A DNA stretch of 64,000 nt from Burkholderia puraquae (GCF_002099195.1 NZ_NBYX01000003.1:372001-436000); one strand, 5' to 3'; shown: positions 8,396-19,140, numbered from the stretch's first letter. The notes: generated by a model not told the origin, from the letters alone. Numbers and translations: made by a program.

Positions 8396-8644
8396 CTAGT
8401 CCCCTACCCGCGCGGCGGTACTTCCGATCAATGCGCAACCGCAATCGGTGTGGTGTCCACGTAGCGCGACTCGTTCGCCTCCGATCGTCAGCGTCGGATG
8501 TGCCTCAATCACATGAGGAATGACGAGGTGCGGCTCGACGGCAACCGAACAGAGCCGACGAATATGACTCGCAAGCGCGACGTGTTTGTCAGACATGAAT
8601 GCGCTCGTGTATCGGGTGCGGGTAGCAATGGCGCGACCATGCAT
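8396..8644 (-). pseudogene. PAAR-like protein, short or decayed
   Basis: The frame ends 'TLTIGGERVALRGHHTDCGC' plus 'ALIGSTAARVGD', the C-terminal half of small PAAR proteins that tip type VI secretion spikes. Upstream, the typical PAAR start (GD.T.HGG) is missing and is replaced by a histidine-rich stretch, so the gene may be frameshifted or truncated. The start at 8644 would give 82 aa, near normal PAAR length; a methionine at 8596 would give 66 aa. The next feature upstream of it on the strand is a relic of livF, which again points to decay. It could still be a functional divergent PAAR. Confidence 0.5.
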
Positions 8645-8762
8645 GGCCGACGGATGGACGACGCGCAGAAGCGCGCCCGGCGTTCTTTCATGCCGAGCGC
8701 GACATGCTGAAAAGCACGAACCGCATCCGTCCGCGATGCAGGCACGTGCGTGCCTGCCATCG

Positions 8763-8865
8763 CGCCGCCGGCCCGTTTCAGGCCGACGGCACCCTGCATC
8801 ACTCCCGCCAGCACGCCGGCTTGAACCGGTCGTCGGCAAGCAGGTTCACGCCCATGTCGGCGAGC
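8763..8865 (-). pseudogene. Relic of a livF 3' end
   Basis: These 103 bases align without a gap to 12135-12237, the last codons and 3' flank of livF; I count 21 mismatches, about four fifths identical. The stop codon falls in the same place (TCA at 8799-8801 and 12171-12173). The relic would read 'NLLADDRFKPACWRE' where livF has 'NLLANDRIKQAYLGG'. The flanking hairpin CCGCCGGCC...GGCCGGCGG is also recognisable. Only the tail remains, abutting the stop of the SDR gene, so it is not a gene now. It marks an old duplication or recombination. Confidence 0.75.
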
Positions 8866-8866
8866 C

Positions 8867-9616
8867 TCAGCCCGCTTCAGCGGCCCACGCTTGCGCATCG
8901 GCGCCGGCCGGAATGCGCATCGGGCTCGACGGATCGGTCGCTGCACGCCACACCGCTTCGGCAACGTCCTGCGCATGGGTGATCGGCGCGGATTCGTCGA
9001 CCACGCGCGCAAAGGTCGCCGCGGCAAATTCCGCATAAGCTTCGTGCTCGAAGCCATGCATGTGCACGCGCGCGTTGTCGGCGAAACGCGTGCCGGGCGC
9101 ACGGCCCGGCAGCACGAGGCGTGCGCGCACGCCGAACGGTTCGAGTTCGAGCGCCATCGATTCGGTGTACGCATTGACTGCCGCCTTGCTGGCCCGATAG
9201 GCGGCGAGCAGCGGAAGCACCTTCAGCGTGACGCTCGACGTGACGTTCACGACGACGCCGGACCCGCGCTGGCGCAACTGCGGCAGCACGGCTTCCGTCA
9301 CCGCGATCGTGCCGATCGTGTTGGTCTCGAACAGCGCGCGCACGGTGTCGAGCGGCATCAGTTCGGCCGGTGCGGCCGCGCCGAAACCCGCATTGTTGAC
9401 GAGTACGTCGATCGGGCCGGCAGCGTCGATCGCCGCGCGGATGCTGTCGGGGTTCGTGACATCGAGCGCCAGCACGTGCAGGTGCTCAGACGGCGGCAGG
9501 ACGTCCTCGCGCGGCGTGCGCATCGTCGCGACGACCCGCCAGTCGCGGGCCAGGAAAAGACGGGCGATCTCGAGGCCGAAGCCGGAGGAACAGCCGGTGA
9601 TCAATACGGTCTTCAT
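8867..9616 (-). CDS. Short-chain dehydrogenase/reductase (classical SDR)
   Basis: A 249-aa oxidoreductase with the cofactor motif TGCSSGFG (7-14), NNAG in 'DVLVNNAGFG', the catalytic serine in 'NVTSSVTLK' and YRASK as the Y-x3-K pair. The substrate is unknown. It is divergent from an AraC gene across a 105-base promoter region, so that regulator probably controls it. The start at 9616 gives a normal N-terminus (MKTVLITG). Confidence 0.9.
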   Translation of the reverse strand: MKTVLITGCSSGFGLEIARLFLARDWRVVATMRTPREDVLPPSEHLHVLALDVTNPDSIRAAIDAAGPIDVLVNNAGFGAAAPAELMPLDTVRALFETNTIGTIAVTEAVLPQLRQRGSGVVVNVTSSVTLKVLPLLAAYRASKAAVNAYTESMALELEPFGVRARLVLPGRAPGTRFADNARVHMHGFEHEAYAEFAAATFARVVDESAPITHAQDVAEAVWRAATDPSSPMRIPAGADAQAWAAEAG

Positions 9617-9721
9617 GCGAACTCACTCCTGTGACGTGTTGAGCATGTGTTCGTACGATAGATGGCCGGATCCGTATTCGCTACAATCGAAAATCCGATT
9701 TTCTTTTGCGAGAGTCCGGCA

Positions 9722-10639
9722 ATGATCGATCCATTAGCCGAGGTCGTGACACTGCTGCAGCCGAGCACGCGGTATTCCAAGCTCGTTCACGGCGCGAGCC
9801 CCTGGCGCATCAGCCGGACGGTCGCGGGCGAGCCGTTCTACTGCGTGGTCCTGGACGGCGGGTGCCGGGTCGCGATCGACGGGCATCCGCCGATCGATCT
9901 GCTGCCCGGCGATTTCGTGCTGATTCCGGCTGCCTACGGCGTCGCGATATCCAGCTTCGAACTGCCGCCGCCGGGTGTCGAGACGGCCGCGCCGGTCGTG
10001 CTCGACAACGGCGAATACCGGATCGGCGACGCGGACCGCCCGGTCGACACGCGCATGATGGCCGGCAATTGCAGCTTCAGTTCCCCCGACGCGGCGCTGC
10101 TGGTGTCGCTGCTGCCGCAATACGTGCACGTGCGTGGCGAACCGCGCCTGACCACGCTCGTGCAACTGGTGCGTGACGAATCGCGCGCGCAGCGGCCGGC
10201 GCGCGAACTCGTGCTGTCGCGCCTCGTGGAAGTGCTGCTGATCGAGGCATTGCGATTCTCGGCCGGCACGGACGCATCGCGCGGCCTCGTGCGCGGGCTC
10301 GCCGACAGCCGCCTCGCCGCCGCGATCCGCGGGATGCACGCGCGCCCCGCGCACCCGTGGACGGTCGTCGAGCTCGCGAAGGAAGCGGCGCTGTCGCGCT
10401 CGACCTTCTTCGAACGCTTCAGCCGCGCAGTCGGCGTCGCGCCGATGGAATACCTGCTCACATGGCGCATGGCGCTCGCGAAAAACCTCCTCCGCCGCGA
10501 CGACGGCCGCATCGCGGAGATCGCCGGGCGCGTCGGCTACAGTTCCGCGAGCACCTTCAGCGTCGCATTCACGCGGCACGTCGGCCGACCACCCGCGCAA
10601 TATGCGCGCGACGAACGGGCAGCGGCGAACGAAACATGA
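9722..10639 (+). CDS. AraC-family regulator with cupin-type sensor domain
   Basis: A 305-aa protein: N-terminal cupin-like ligand domain (about 10-190, 'FYCVVLDGGCRVAIDG', 'DLLPGDFVLIPAA') and C-terminal double helix-turn-helix (about 200-295), including 'VAPMEYLLTWRMALAKNLL' and 'IAGRVGYSSASTFSVAFTRH'. It is divergent from the SDR gene and is probably its regulator, a very common arrangement for this subfamily (inference). Confidence 0.9.
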   Translation: MIDPLAEVVTLLQPSTRYSKLVHGASPWRISRTVAGEPFYCVVLDGGCRVAIDGHPPIDLLPGDFVLIPAAYGVAISSFELPPPGVETAAPVVLDNGEYRIGDADRPVDTRMMAGNCSFSSPDAALLVSLLPQYVHVRGEPRLTTLVQLVRDESRAQRPARELVLSRLVEVLLIEALRFSAGTDASRGLVRGLADSRLAAAIRGMHARPAHPWTVVELAKEAALSRSTFFERFSRAVGVAPMEYLLTWRMALAKNLLRRDDGRIAEIAGRVGYSSASTFSVAFTRHVGRPPAQYARDERAAANET

Positions 10640-10712
10640 TGCGCACACGCCACGCCTGCCCCGCGCCACCCGTACACTATTCGTCACGCAACGACGACGC
10701 GCGACACATCCG

Positions 10713-11570
10713 ATGACGACACCCGCGAAGGACATCCACACGGCCGACCACTGGCTCGTCGCGCGGCGCGATGCGGAAACCGGCATCGAAAGCCTGCATG
10801 CGCATTTCAACGGCCATGCGTACGATGCGCACGATCACGACGACATGCTGGTCGGCTTCACCGAACAGGGCGTGCAGCAATTCCAGTGCCACCGGTCGGT
10901 GCATACGAGCGTGCCGGGCCGCGCGATCCTGATCGAGCCGGGCGCGCTGCACGATGGCCACGCGCCCGAAGCCGACGGCTTCACCTACGGGATGCTGTAC
11001 CTGCCGCAAGCGTGGGTCGAGCGCGCGGCGCGCCGGCTGGACCTGCCGGGCCTCGGCGGTGTCGAGGCATCGTTCGGCCATACGCTCGTCGACGATCGCG
11101 GCCTCGTCGATGCGATCCGGCACGCGTTTCTCGCGATCCACGGCAACGAAGGCAAGCTCGCGCGCGACCAGACGCTCGACCGGCTGCTGATCCGGCTCGG
11201 CGGCGAACTACGCGGCCCGCTCGCACTGGAAAGCGGCGTCGTGCCGCCCGCGATCGCGCGTGTACGCGATCTGCTGCATGAACACATGGACGGCAACATC
11301 GGGCTCGACGAGCTGGCCAGCGTCGCCGGAATCGACCGGTTCCGGCTGACGCGGCTGTTCCAGCGAGCGTTCGGCACGTCGCCGCATGCGTACCTGGTGC
11401 GCTTGCGGCTGCGTGCGGCGCGCCGGCTGCTGGCGGCCGGACGTACGCCCGCGCAGGTGGCCGCGGACGTCGGCTTCGCCGACCAGAGCCACCTGGGCCG
11501 CTGGTTCCGCCGCGCGTACCGGATCACGCCGGCCGCGTACCGGCAACTGTGCACAAACGTTCCAGACTGA
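10713..11570 (+). CDS. AraC-family transcriptional regulator
   Basis: A 285-aa regulator with an N-terminal arabinose-binding-like cupin domain ('HAYDAHDHDDMLVGFTEQG', 'GRAILIEPGALHDGH') and two C-terminal helix-turn-helix units ('IGLDELASVAGIDRFRLTRL', 'AADVGFADQSHLGRWFRRAY'). It starts 73 bases after the previous AraC gene and is followed at 44 bases by the DUF2000 gene, which it may control. The ligand is unknown. Confidence 0.9.
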   Translation: MTTPAKDIHTADHWLVARRDAETGIESLHAHFNGHAYDAHDHDDMLVGFTEQGVQQFQCHRSVHTSVPGRAILIEPGALHDGHAPEADGFTYGMLYLPQAWVERAARRLDLPGLGGVEASFGHTLVDDRGLVDAIRHAFLAIHGNEGKLARDQTLDRLLIRLGGELRGPLALESGVVPPAIARVRDLLHEHMDGNIGLDELASVAGIDRFRLTRLFQRAFGTSPHAYLVRLRLRAARRLLAAGRTPAQVAADVGFADQSHLGRWFRRAYRITPAAYRQLCTNVPD

Positions 11571-11614
11571 TCGCGCGCGGCATCCGATCATGAGCGTCTC
11601 TACGAGGAGCAATC

Positions 11615-12022
11615 ATGTTCGATACCAAGGTAGCGCTGATCGTGCGCGACGATCTCGCAGCGTGGCAGAAACTCAATGTCGTCGCGTTTCTCGCGACGGG
11701 CGTCGCGGCCGAAGCGCCCGAAGCGCTCGGCGAGCCTTACGAGGATGCGGCGGGACGCCGCTACGGCCGCATGCTGGGCCAGCCGATGCTGGTGTTCGCG
11801 GCCGATTTGAACGGCCTGCAGGCCGCGCACCGGCAGGCGCTGTCGCGCGAATTGACGATCGTGCCCTACGTGCGCGCGATGTTCTCGACCGGGCACGACG
11901 CGGCCAACCGCGAAGTGTTTCGCGCCGAGGATGCGGCGAATCCCGATCTGGTCGGTCTGGCGTTGCACGGGCCGAAGAAGGCCGTCGACAAGGCGGTGAA
12001 GGGGCTGGCGTTGCATGCGTAA
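11615..12022 (+). CDS. DUF2000 family protein
   Basis: A 135-aa soluble protein beginning MFDTKVALIVRDDLAAWQKL. The opening (K-x-A-x-I-V...L..WQKLNVVAFL) and the 'GQPMLVFAADLNGLQAAHRQ' segment match DUF2000, a peptidyl-tRNA-hydrolase-like fold often coded beside AraC regulators. GAGGAG precedes the start. The function is unknown. Confidence 0.85.
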   Translation: MFDTKVALIVRDDLAAWQKLNVVAFLATGVAAEAPEALGEPYEDAAGRRYGRMLGQPMLVFAADLNGLQAAHRQALSRELTIVPYVRAMFSTGHDAANREVFRAEDAANPDLVGLALHGPKKAVDKAVKGLALHA

Positions 12023-12136
12023 GCGGGTCGGGCAACGCCGCCGTTTTCGTTCGATCCGCGCTTGGGCCCATGTAGCCGAATTTGCTACGAATGAAGCCAA
12101 TCCGGCTACACGCTTCCTGCAAGAGGGTGGGCTGCG

Positions 12137-12161
12137 CCGCCGGCCCGTTGCAGGCCGGCGG
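12137..12161 (-). terminator. Hairpin after livF
   Basis: A perfect nine-base stem, CCGCCGGCC (12137-12145) and GGCCGGCGG (12153-12161), with a seven-base loop lies just past the livF stop. There is no T-run after it on the minus strand, so it may protect the mRNA 3' end or act with Rho. A weaker copy accompanies the livF relic at 8763-8865. Confidence 0.5.
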
Positions 12162-12170
12162 CATCCGGCG

Positions 12171-12871
<701 letters not shown>

Positions 12872-12875
<4 letters not shown>

Positions 12876-13645
12876 TCTTCCCCCAGATACGCCTTGATCA
12901 CGCGCGGGTCGTTGCGGACCGCCTCCGGCGTGCCGATCACGATCGGCCGGCCGTGCTCCATCACGAGGATGCGGTCGGACACGCCCATCACGAGGCTCAT
13001 GTCGTGTTCGATCAGCAGCACCGACACGCCGAACTCGCGGCGCAGCTTGTCGATCAGGTGCTGCAGCTCGATCTTCTCCTGCGGGTTGAGGCCGGCCGCC
13101 GGCTCGTCGAGCATCAGCAGCCGCGGCTCGGTGATCATGCAGCGCGCGATCTCCAGACGCCGCTGGTGCCCGTACGACAGCGTGCCCGCCGGCCGGTTGG
13201 CGACCGACGTCAGCCCCATCCGGTCAAGCCACACCGCCGCGCGCTCGAGCGCTTCCTTCTCGGCGCGACGATACGCGGGCGTCGAGAACAGGCCCGGCAG
13301 CAACCCCGCCTTCACCTTGCGATGCTGCGCGACGAGCAGGTTCTCGACGACGGTCAGCGACTTGAACAGGCGGATGTTCTGGAACGTCCGCACGAGGCCC
13401 TTCAACGCGATCTTGTGGCTCGGCAGCCCGCCAATCGCGTGGCCGTCGAGCACGACGTCGCCGCCGGTCGGCTTGTAGAAGCCGCCGACGCAGTTGAACA
13501 CCGTGGTCTTGCCCGCGCCGTTCGGCCCGATGATCGCGAACACTTCATTGCGGCGCACGTCGAAATCGATGCCGTCCACCGCGAGCAACCCGCCGAAGCG
13601 CATCTGCAGCCCGGCGACCTTCAACAGTTCTGCATTCGCGCTCAT
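12872..13645 (-). CDS. livG: Branched-chain amino-acid ABC transporter ATPase LivG
   Basis: A 257-aa ATPase, the second nucleotide-binding subunit of the Liv importer. Walker A 'GPNGAGKTT', signature '[15 protein letters not shown]' and Walker B '[13 protein letters not shown]' are visible, plus the C-terminal '[17 protein letters not shown]' typical of LivG. The methionine at 13645 was chosen because it overlaps the livM stop as ATGA; the upstream extension would only repeat livM sequence out of frame. Confidence 0.96.
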
Positions 13646-14913
13646 TGCGGCAGCTCCACGTGGGGGCGGCTCGCGGGCAGCAGGCCCTGCGGACGCCACA
13701 TCATCATCAACACCATCACGAGACCGAAGATCAGCATCCGGTACTCGGCGAAGCCGCGCGCGACTTCCGGCAGCACGGTCAGCAGGATCGCCGCGAGAAT
13801 CACGCCGAGCTGCGAGCCCATTCCGCCGAGCACGACGATCGCGAGGATCAGCGCCGATTCGATGAAGGTGAACGATTCAGGATTCACGAGGCCCTGGCGC
13901 GCCGCGAAGAACGCGCCGCCGATGCCCGCGAACGCCGCGCCGAGCGTGAACGCCGACAGCTTGATGCGCGTCGGGTTCAGGCCCAGCGAACGGCACGCGA
14001 TCTCGTCGTCGCGCAGCGCTTCCCATGCGCGGCCCATCGGCATGCGGATCAGGCGGCTCGTGACGAACAGCGTGAAGCCGACGAGCACGAGCGCGAGCAG
14101 GTACAGGAAGATCACCACGTGGTCGCCGCTGTATTCCAGCCCGATCAGTTCATGGAACGTCTTCGCGCCTTCGACGCTTGCGCTGCGCGCCATCTCGAAG
14201 CCGAACACGGTCGGCTTCGGAATGCCCGAGATGCCGTCCGGGCCGCCCGTGAGGCTCGTCAGGTTGTTCGCGAGCAGGCGGATGATTTCACCGAAGCCGA
14301 GCGTGACGATCGCGAGATAGTCGCCGCGCAGCCGCAGCACCGGGAAGCCGAGCAGGAAGCCGAACGTCGCGGCCGCGATCGCGGCGAGCGGCAGGCACTC
14401 CCAGAACGACAGCCCGAAATACTGGTTCAGCATCGCGTACGTATAGCCGCCGACCGCGTAGAACCCGACATAGCCGAGATCCAGCAGCCCCGCGAAACCG
14501 ACCACGATGTTCAGCCCGAGGCCGAGGATCACGTAGATCAGCGCGAGCGTCGCGACGTCCACCGCGCCGCGCGAGCCGAAGAACGGCCACACGAGCCCGA
14601 CCGCGAGCAGCACCCATACGATCACGCGCTGCTGCTGCGCGCCCATCGCGGGCATCGCCGGCAGCTTCACCGCCGATTTCGCGCGCACGAGCCACGGCTT
14701 GAACAGCTGGAACAGGAACACGGCCGCGACCGCGATCCACACCGGCCGCCAGTGCGGCGTGAGCACCACCTGGTAGCCCTCGAGCTTCAGCTGCAGCCCG
14801 AGCACCGGAATCGTGAGGATCGCCGTCAGGAACGCGGCGGCCACGGCATTTTTCAGCGACTGGCCGACCGACGCGCCGGCGGCCGGGCGGCGAACGGAAA
14901 TGACTTGACTCAT
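13642..14913 (-). CDS. livM: Branched-chain amino-acid ABC transporter permease LivM
   Basis: A 423-aa permease with about ten membrane helices, beginning [13 protein letters not shown]. The first 130 residues are a hydrophobic extension common in LivM of betaproteobacteria. The conserved core '[20 protein letters not shown]' and the ATPase-contact loop '[20 protein letters not shown]' are clear. It starts 11 bases after the livH stop and its own stop overlaps livG. Confidence 0.95.
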   Translation of the reverse strand: MSQVISVRRPAAGASVGQSLKNAVAAAFLTAILTIPVLGLQLKLEGYQVVLTPHWRPVWIAVAAVFLFQLFKPWLVRAKSAVKLPAMPAMGAQQQRVIVWVLLAVGLVWPFFGSRGAVDVATLALIYVILGLGLNIVVGFAGLLDLGYVGFYAVGGYTYAMLNQYFGLSFWECLPLAAIAAATFGFLLGFPVLRLRGDYLAIVTLGFGEIIRLLANNLTSLTGGPDGISGIPKPTVFGFEMARSASVEGAKTFHELIGLEYSGDHVVIFLYLLALVLVGFTLFVTSRLIRMPMGRAWEALRDDEIACRSLGLNPTRIKLSAFTLGAAFAGIGGAFFAARQGLVNPESFTFIESALILAIVVLGGMGSQLGVILAAILLTVLPEVARGFAEYRMLIFGLVMVLMMMWRPQGLLPASRPHVELPQ

Positions 14914-14924
14914 CTGCGTCTCCC

Positions 14925-15851
<927 letters not shown>

Positions 15852-15976
15852 GTGCGGGAAGCTCCCGTTGGCGCCATGTCGCCTGCCGTCGCCGGATCAC
15901 GGCGTGGCCGCGCGCAACGCACGGTGTCGTCTCGGGCCGCCCCGTGGCCGCGCAACGGGCAGATGCGCGGACAATA

Positions 15977-16015
15977 CGCACCCGCCCCGTCCGGGTCTCG
16001 GACAGGGCGGGTGCG
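15977..16015 (-). promoter_or_regulatory. Strong hairpin between livK and livH
   Basis: CGCACCCGCCC (15977-15987) pairs with GGGCGGGTGCG (16005-16015), and an inner GTCCG/CGGAC lengthens the stem. It begins about 17 bases past the livK stop on the minus strand and has no T-run. Such hairpins often protect the 3' end of the abundant binding-protein message while letting some transcription pass into the permease genes (inference). Confidence 0.6.
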
Positions 16016-16032
16016 TGGGCGGGTACTCCGTC

Positions 16033-17151
16033 TTACTTGGCGGCGGTCTTCGTCGCGTCCTTGTGCCACGTATATACGACGAACTTGAACGCCTTCAGGT
16101 CGCCCTGGGCGTCATACGCGACCTTGCCGATCGGCGTGTCGAACGTCGTCTTGTGCATGTACGCGGCGACCTTGGTCGGATCGGTCGACTTCGCTCCTGC
16201 GATCGAGTCGGCGATGATCTTCACCGCTGCGTACGCAGGCATCTGGAACGGGCCGTTCGGGTCGCGCTTCTTGTCCGCGAATGCCTTCACGAGGCCCGCG
16301 TTGGCCGGATCGGCCGAGAAGTCGGCCGGCAGCGTGACGAGCATGCCTTCCGAGGACGGGCCGGCGATCGCGGTCACGTCCTTGTTGCCCACGCCTTCAG
16401 GCCCCATGAACGTGGCCTTCACGCCCTGCTCGCGCGCCTGGCGCAGCAGCAGGCCCATTTCCGGGTGGTAGCCGCCGAAGTAGACGAAGTCGACGCCTTG
16501 CGACTTCAGCTTCGTGACGATCGCCGAGTAGTCCGAATCGCCGGCGTTGATGCCTTCGAACAGCACGACCGGGATCTTCGCGGCTTCGAGGTCCTTCTTC
16601 ACCGACGACGCGATGCCCTGGCCGTACGACTGCTTGTCGTGCAGCACCGCGACCTTCTTCGGCTTCACGTTGTTGATGATGAAGTGCGCGGCGGCCGGGC
16701 CTTGCTGGTCGTCGCGGCCGATCGTGCGGAAGATGAAGTGGCGCTTCTTGCCTTCCGTCAGCTGCGGCGCGGTGGCCGACGGCGTGACCATCACGATGCC
16801 TTCGTTCTCGTAGATGTCGGAGGCGGGGATCGTCGAACCCGAGCACACGTGGCCGATCACGTACTTGATCTTCTGGCTGACGATCTTGTTGGCGACGGCG
16901 ACGGCCTGCTTCGGTTCGCACGCGTCGTCCATCATCACGACTTCAAACTTGTTGCCGCCCGCACCGCCTGCCGCGTTGATCTGTTCGATCGCGGTCAGCG
17001 CGCCGGCCTTCACCATGTCGCCGTATTGGGCGACCGAACCGCTCATCGGACCAGCGATGGCGATCTTCACGGTTTCCGCTTGCGCGGCGGCGGCGCCGGC
17101 GGCGAACAGCACGGCGGCGACGGAAATGGACGTAAGACGGGACAGCGTCAT
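16033..17151 (-). CDS. livK: Branched-chain amino-acid ABC transporter substrate-binding protein
   Basis: A 372-aa periplasmic protein with a signal peptide (about 1-25, cleaved near AQA-ETVK). It has the Leu/Ile/Val-binding fold: 'VKIAIAGPMSGSVAQYGDMV', 'VIGHVCSGSTIPASDIYENE' and 'VYFGGYHPEMGLLLRQA'. It delivers branched-chain amino acids to LivHMGF. It is the first gene of the operon and its promoter must lie in the 800-base stretch upstream. Confidence 0.95.
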   Translation of the reverse strand: MTLSRLTSISVAAVLFAAGAAAAQAETVKIAIAGPMSGSVAQYGDMVKAGALTAIEQINAAGGAGGNKFEVVMMDDACEPKQAVAVANKIVSQKIKYVIGHVCSGSTIPASDIYENEGIVMVTPSATAPQLTEGKKRHFIFRTIGRDDQQGPAAAHFIINNVKPKKVAVLHDKQSYGQGIASSVKKDLEAAKIPVVLFEGINAGDSDYSAIVTKLKSQGVDFVYFGGYHPEMGLLLRQAREQGVKATFMGPEGVGNKDVTAIAGPSSEGMLVTLPADFSADPANAGLVKAFADKKRDPNGPFQMPAYAAVKIIADSIAGAKSTDPTKVAAYMHKTTFDTPIGKVAYDAQGDLKAFKFVVYTWHKDATKTAAK

Positions 17152-17963
17152 CTGGGAGCTCCTCGATGTTGTTTAGTCATACGGGCAAAGGCGGCATGAC
17201 TTGCGCAATCGAACAGCACCCGGGGCGAGGACATGGGACACGCCCGAGACACATAGAAGACGGAACTCCGGCGGAATGTTGCGTAGCGGGGCCCGGCTCT
17301 TGCAGTCCCCGAGGGGGGACGTCTGGTTCGGAAAGACATCGTGATGCGTCTTGCATTGCGCAAGCGTTTCGCCTGCCCCGCTTGCCAAATCGCTCGTTCG
17401 GAGGGATGGTCCGACAGCTGTTGGCAAGGCAGTCGAAATTATATGGGCGTTTTTAAATCGTCTGTCAAAAATGCCGGTCGACCAAGGGAAAACACGGAGG
17501 GTTTTGCAGGGTGGTGGTGGCGCCTGGGGCGCAACCGGGTGGGAGCGAGAACGTTTGCCTGTGGTGCAATTGGGTTGCTATGGGATGCGTTGGGTTGGGT
17601 AACTGCCTTGCTGCGCTTGGCTTTCGACGATTGTTGAATCTGTGCGGCGCGTTTTCGGGCTGCCAAGGGTCTGATCGCCATGAATCAATCGACTGATGAT
17701 TGCTTTGGTGCGCACCAACTCGGGGGGGGCGATCGAGGCGCCCAATCTTTCTGTTTACGTACAAAACTAAACATCTGGAAGCTTATTGTTATTTTTATGA
17801 AATAATACGAATTCGCTTCTGCAATCCAGCCAGCCTTCCTGTGAATCGCGCACGTCGCGCTTCGCAGTCGCTTCAGGGCCGCTTCGACGCCCCTCCGTCG
17901 CCCAGCCGCCAGCCAGTGATCTGCCGTTTTTTCTCATTGCATATCACCTGCTTCGGAACGCTG
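17152..17963. other. Long divergent intergenic region upstream of livK
   Basis: About 800 bases separate livK and the plus-strand secreted-protein gene. The middle has a G-rich, poorly coding composition. AT-rich blocks near 17435-17475 and 17750-17815 are the likely promoter areas for livK (minus) and the next gene (plus). I saw no convincing gene, RNA or repeat. Confidence 0.5.
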
Positions 17964-18587
17964 ATGAATCACCCTTTCTGCCTCTCGTCCGCCGCCGCGA
18001 TCGCGTGTGCGCTTTCTGTTTCCACCGCCGATGCCTCGGGGCGCGATTCGCTGGCCGATCGGTCGGCCGGTGCCAATGTGTTTCGGTCGGAGCGGCGGGC
18101 TGCTGCTCGGGATGACGGGCACGCGGCGCGTATGAGTCGCCGCCAGGTGAAGTACGCTGCGCCGGTGGAACGCACACCGTTCGATACACCGGATACGCGG
18201 CCGTTGCGGGTGACAAACGATGCGCTTGTCGCACCGCCACCTTCGTCTGAACACGAACCTGATTTGGTATTGCCCTCGAACCGCGTCGCGCTTGGTGCGG
18301 GTGGCAGCGACAGTTTCGGTCGCGCAGTGCCTGGATATGAACAGCGCGCGCAGAACTGGAATGAATATCTGCGGGCTAACGGCTCAAGGCCGGCTGGCAG
18401 TGGCGGTTCGTATGCGCCGCAGCGGCCATACGACGCTCCGCGCGGTCCGCATGGCGCGCCGAATCCGTTCGATCCTTCGGTGCCGCAACCGGAAACGCGG
18501 ACGTTCTATGACAACGGTGCGGGGACGAAGTGCACGGCTACCGGCGGGGCGGGGACGTCGCGGTCGTCTTGCAATATCGGCTGGTGA
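17964..18587 (+). CDS. Secreted hypothetical protein, 207 aa
   Basis: The product begins MNHPFCLSSAAAIACALSVS and has a signal peptide cleaved near ADA-SGRD. The rest is proline-, glycine- and arginine-rich, without recognised domains, and ends with two cysteines in 'KCTATGGAGTSRSSCNIGW' that may form a disulfide. It is preceded by an AT-rich stretch. No named family is recognised; it is probably lineage-specific. Confidence 0.6.
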   Translation: MNHPFCLSSAAAIACALSVSTADASGRDSLADRSAGANVFRSERRAAARDDGHAARMSRRQVKYAAPVERTPFDTPDTRPLRVTNDALVAPPPSSEHEPDLVLPSNRVALGAGGSDSFGRAVPGYEQRAQNWNEYLRANGSRPAGSGGSYAPQRPYDAPRGPHGAPNPFDPSVPQPETRTFYDNGAGTKCTATGGAGTSRSSCNIGW

Positions 18588-18672
18588 GGCGTGGTTTTGG
18601 GCGGCGGCAACTGCCCTACCCGGCGCGCTGCGCGACTTCGTGCAGCGCAGCCGCATCCTGCGGCGTTGCCTC

Positions 18673-18777
18673 TTACAGCTGCGTGATGATCAGCCTGCCC
18701 GGCTTAATCGTGATCTGAGCCTTTCGGCCCCGAACAAATCCAGCATCGTTGACCAGCCACATTCCACCGATCTTCAT
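18673..18777 (-). pseudogene. SymE-type toxin remnant
   Basis: This 34-codon frame (MKIGGMWLVNDAGFVRGRKA...) ends 'ITIKPGRLIITQL', which closely follows the C-terminal core of SymE, the SOS-induced endonuclease-like toxin with an AbrB-like fold. The open frame extends upstream through 'TFYPYMKIGG' but meets a stop after about ten codons, so the N-terminal part of SymE is lost or frameshifted. SymE-like genes often sit at the ends of Rhs loci, as here. Confidence 0.6.
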
Positions 18778-18915
18778 GTACGGATAAAACGTCTTATCTC
18801 GTCACCCCCATCGAAATGCTGACGCTCTCCTTTTAATCGTTGCAGCCAGATACCTTCTGCGGATTCAATTGGCGAGCGCCTGCCGGCCACGATGTTTTGG
18901 TCAGTCCGCCACCTC

Positions 18916-19140
18916 TCACTTTCGCGGCGCAATCTTTTCGAGCGCTTTGCGAGCATCCGGAAAGTGCTCTTCGGCCTGCTCAAGCGTAAGAAAATACGGC
19001 GCTCGAGCTTCCGCAACGATTTCTAGCAATTGACCGCAATTCTTGCACTGGTACAACTCCGCATGCCTGGAAATATTTATACCCAAATATTCATAGTTAG
19101 AACTCGTTCCACCAAAGCTACGACACTTTTCGCACGGCAT
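18916..19140 (-). CDS. Putative immunity protein for the Rhs toxin (zinc-ribbon-like, 74 aa)
   Basis: A small protein with two cysteine pairs, C3-E-K-C6 and C32-K-N-C35, spaced like a zinc ribbon, and a helical C-terminus ('LTLEQAEEHFPDARKALEKI'). Its ATG shares one base with the rhs stop (TGATG), and AGGAG lies within the rhs end, so the two are translationally coupled. Position and size fit the cognate immunity protein that neutralises the toxin in the producing cell. The sequence itself matches no immunity family I know. Its composition is less GC-rich than the surroundings, like the toxin end. Confidence 0.7.
   Translation of the reverse strand: MPCEKCRSFGGTSSNYEYLGINISRHAELYQCKNCGQLLEIVAEARAPYFLTLEQAEEHFPDARKALEKIAPRK

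Noticed and set aside
8020-8400. An attachment site or integrated element at the tRNA-Leu 3' end.
   Set aside because: No repeat of the tRNA end and no integrase gene is present nearby.
17439-17681. An 80-codon minus-strand frame upstream of livK.
   Set aside because: No ribosome site, basic low-complexity sequence and no family likeness; treated as part of the promoter region.
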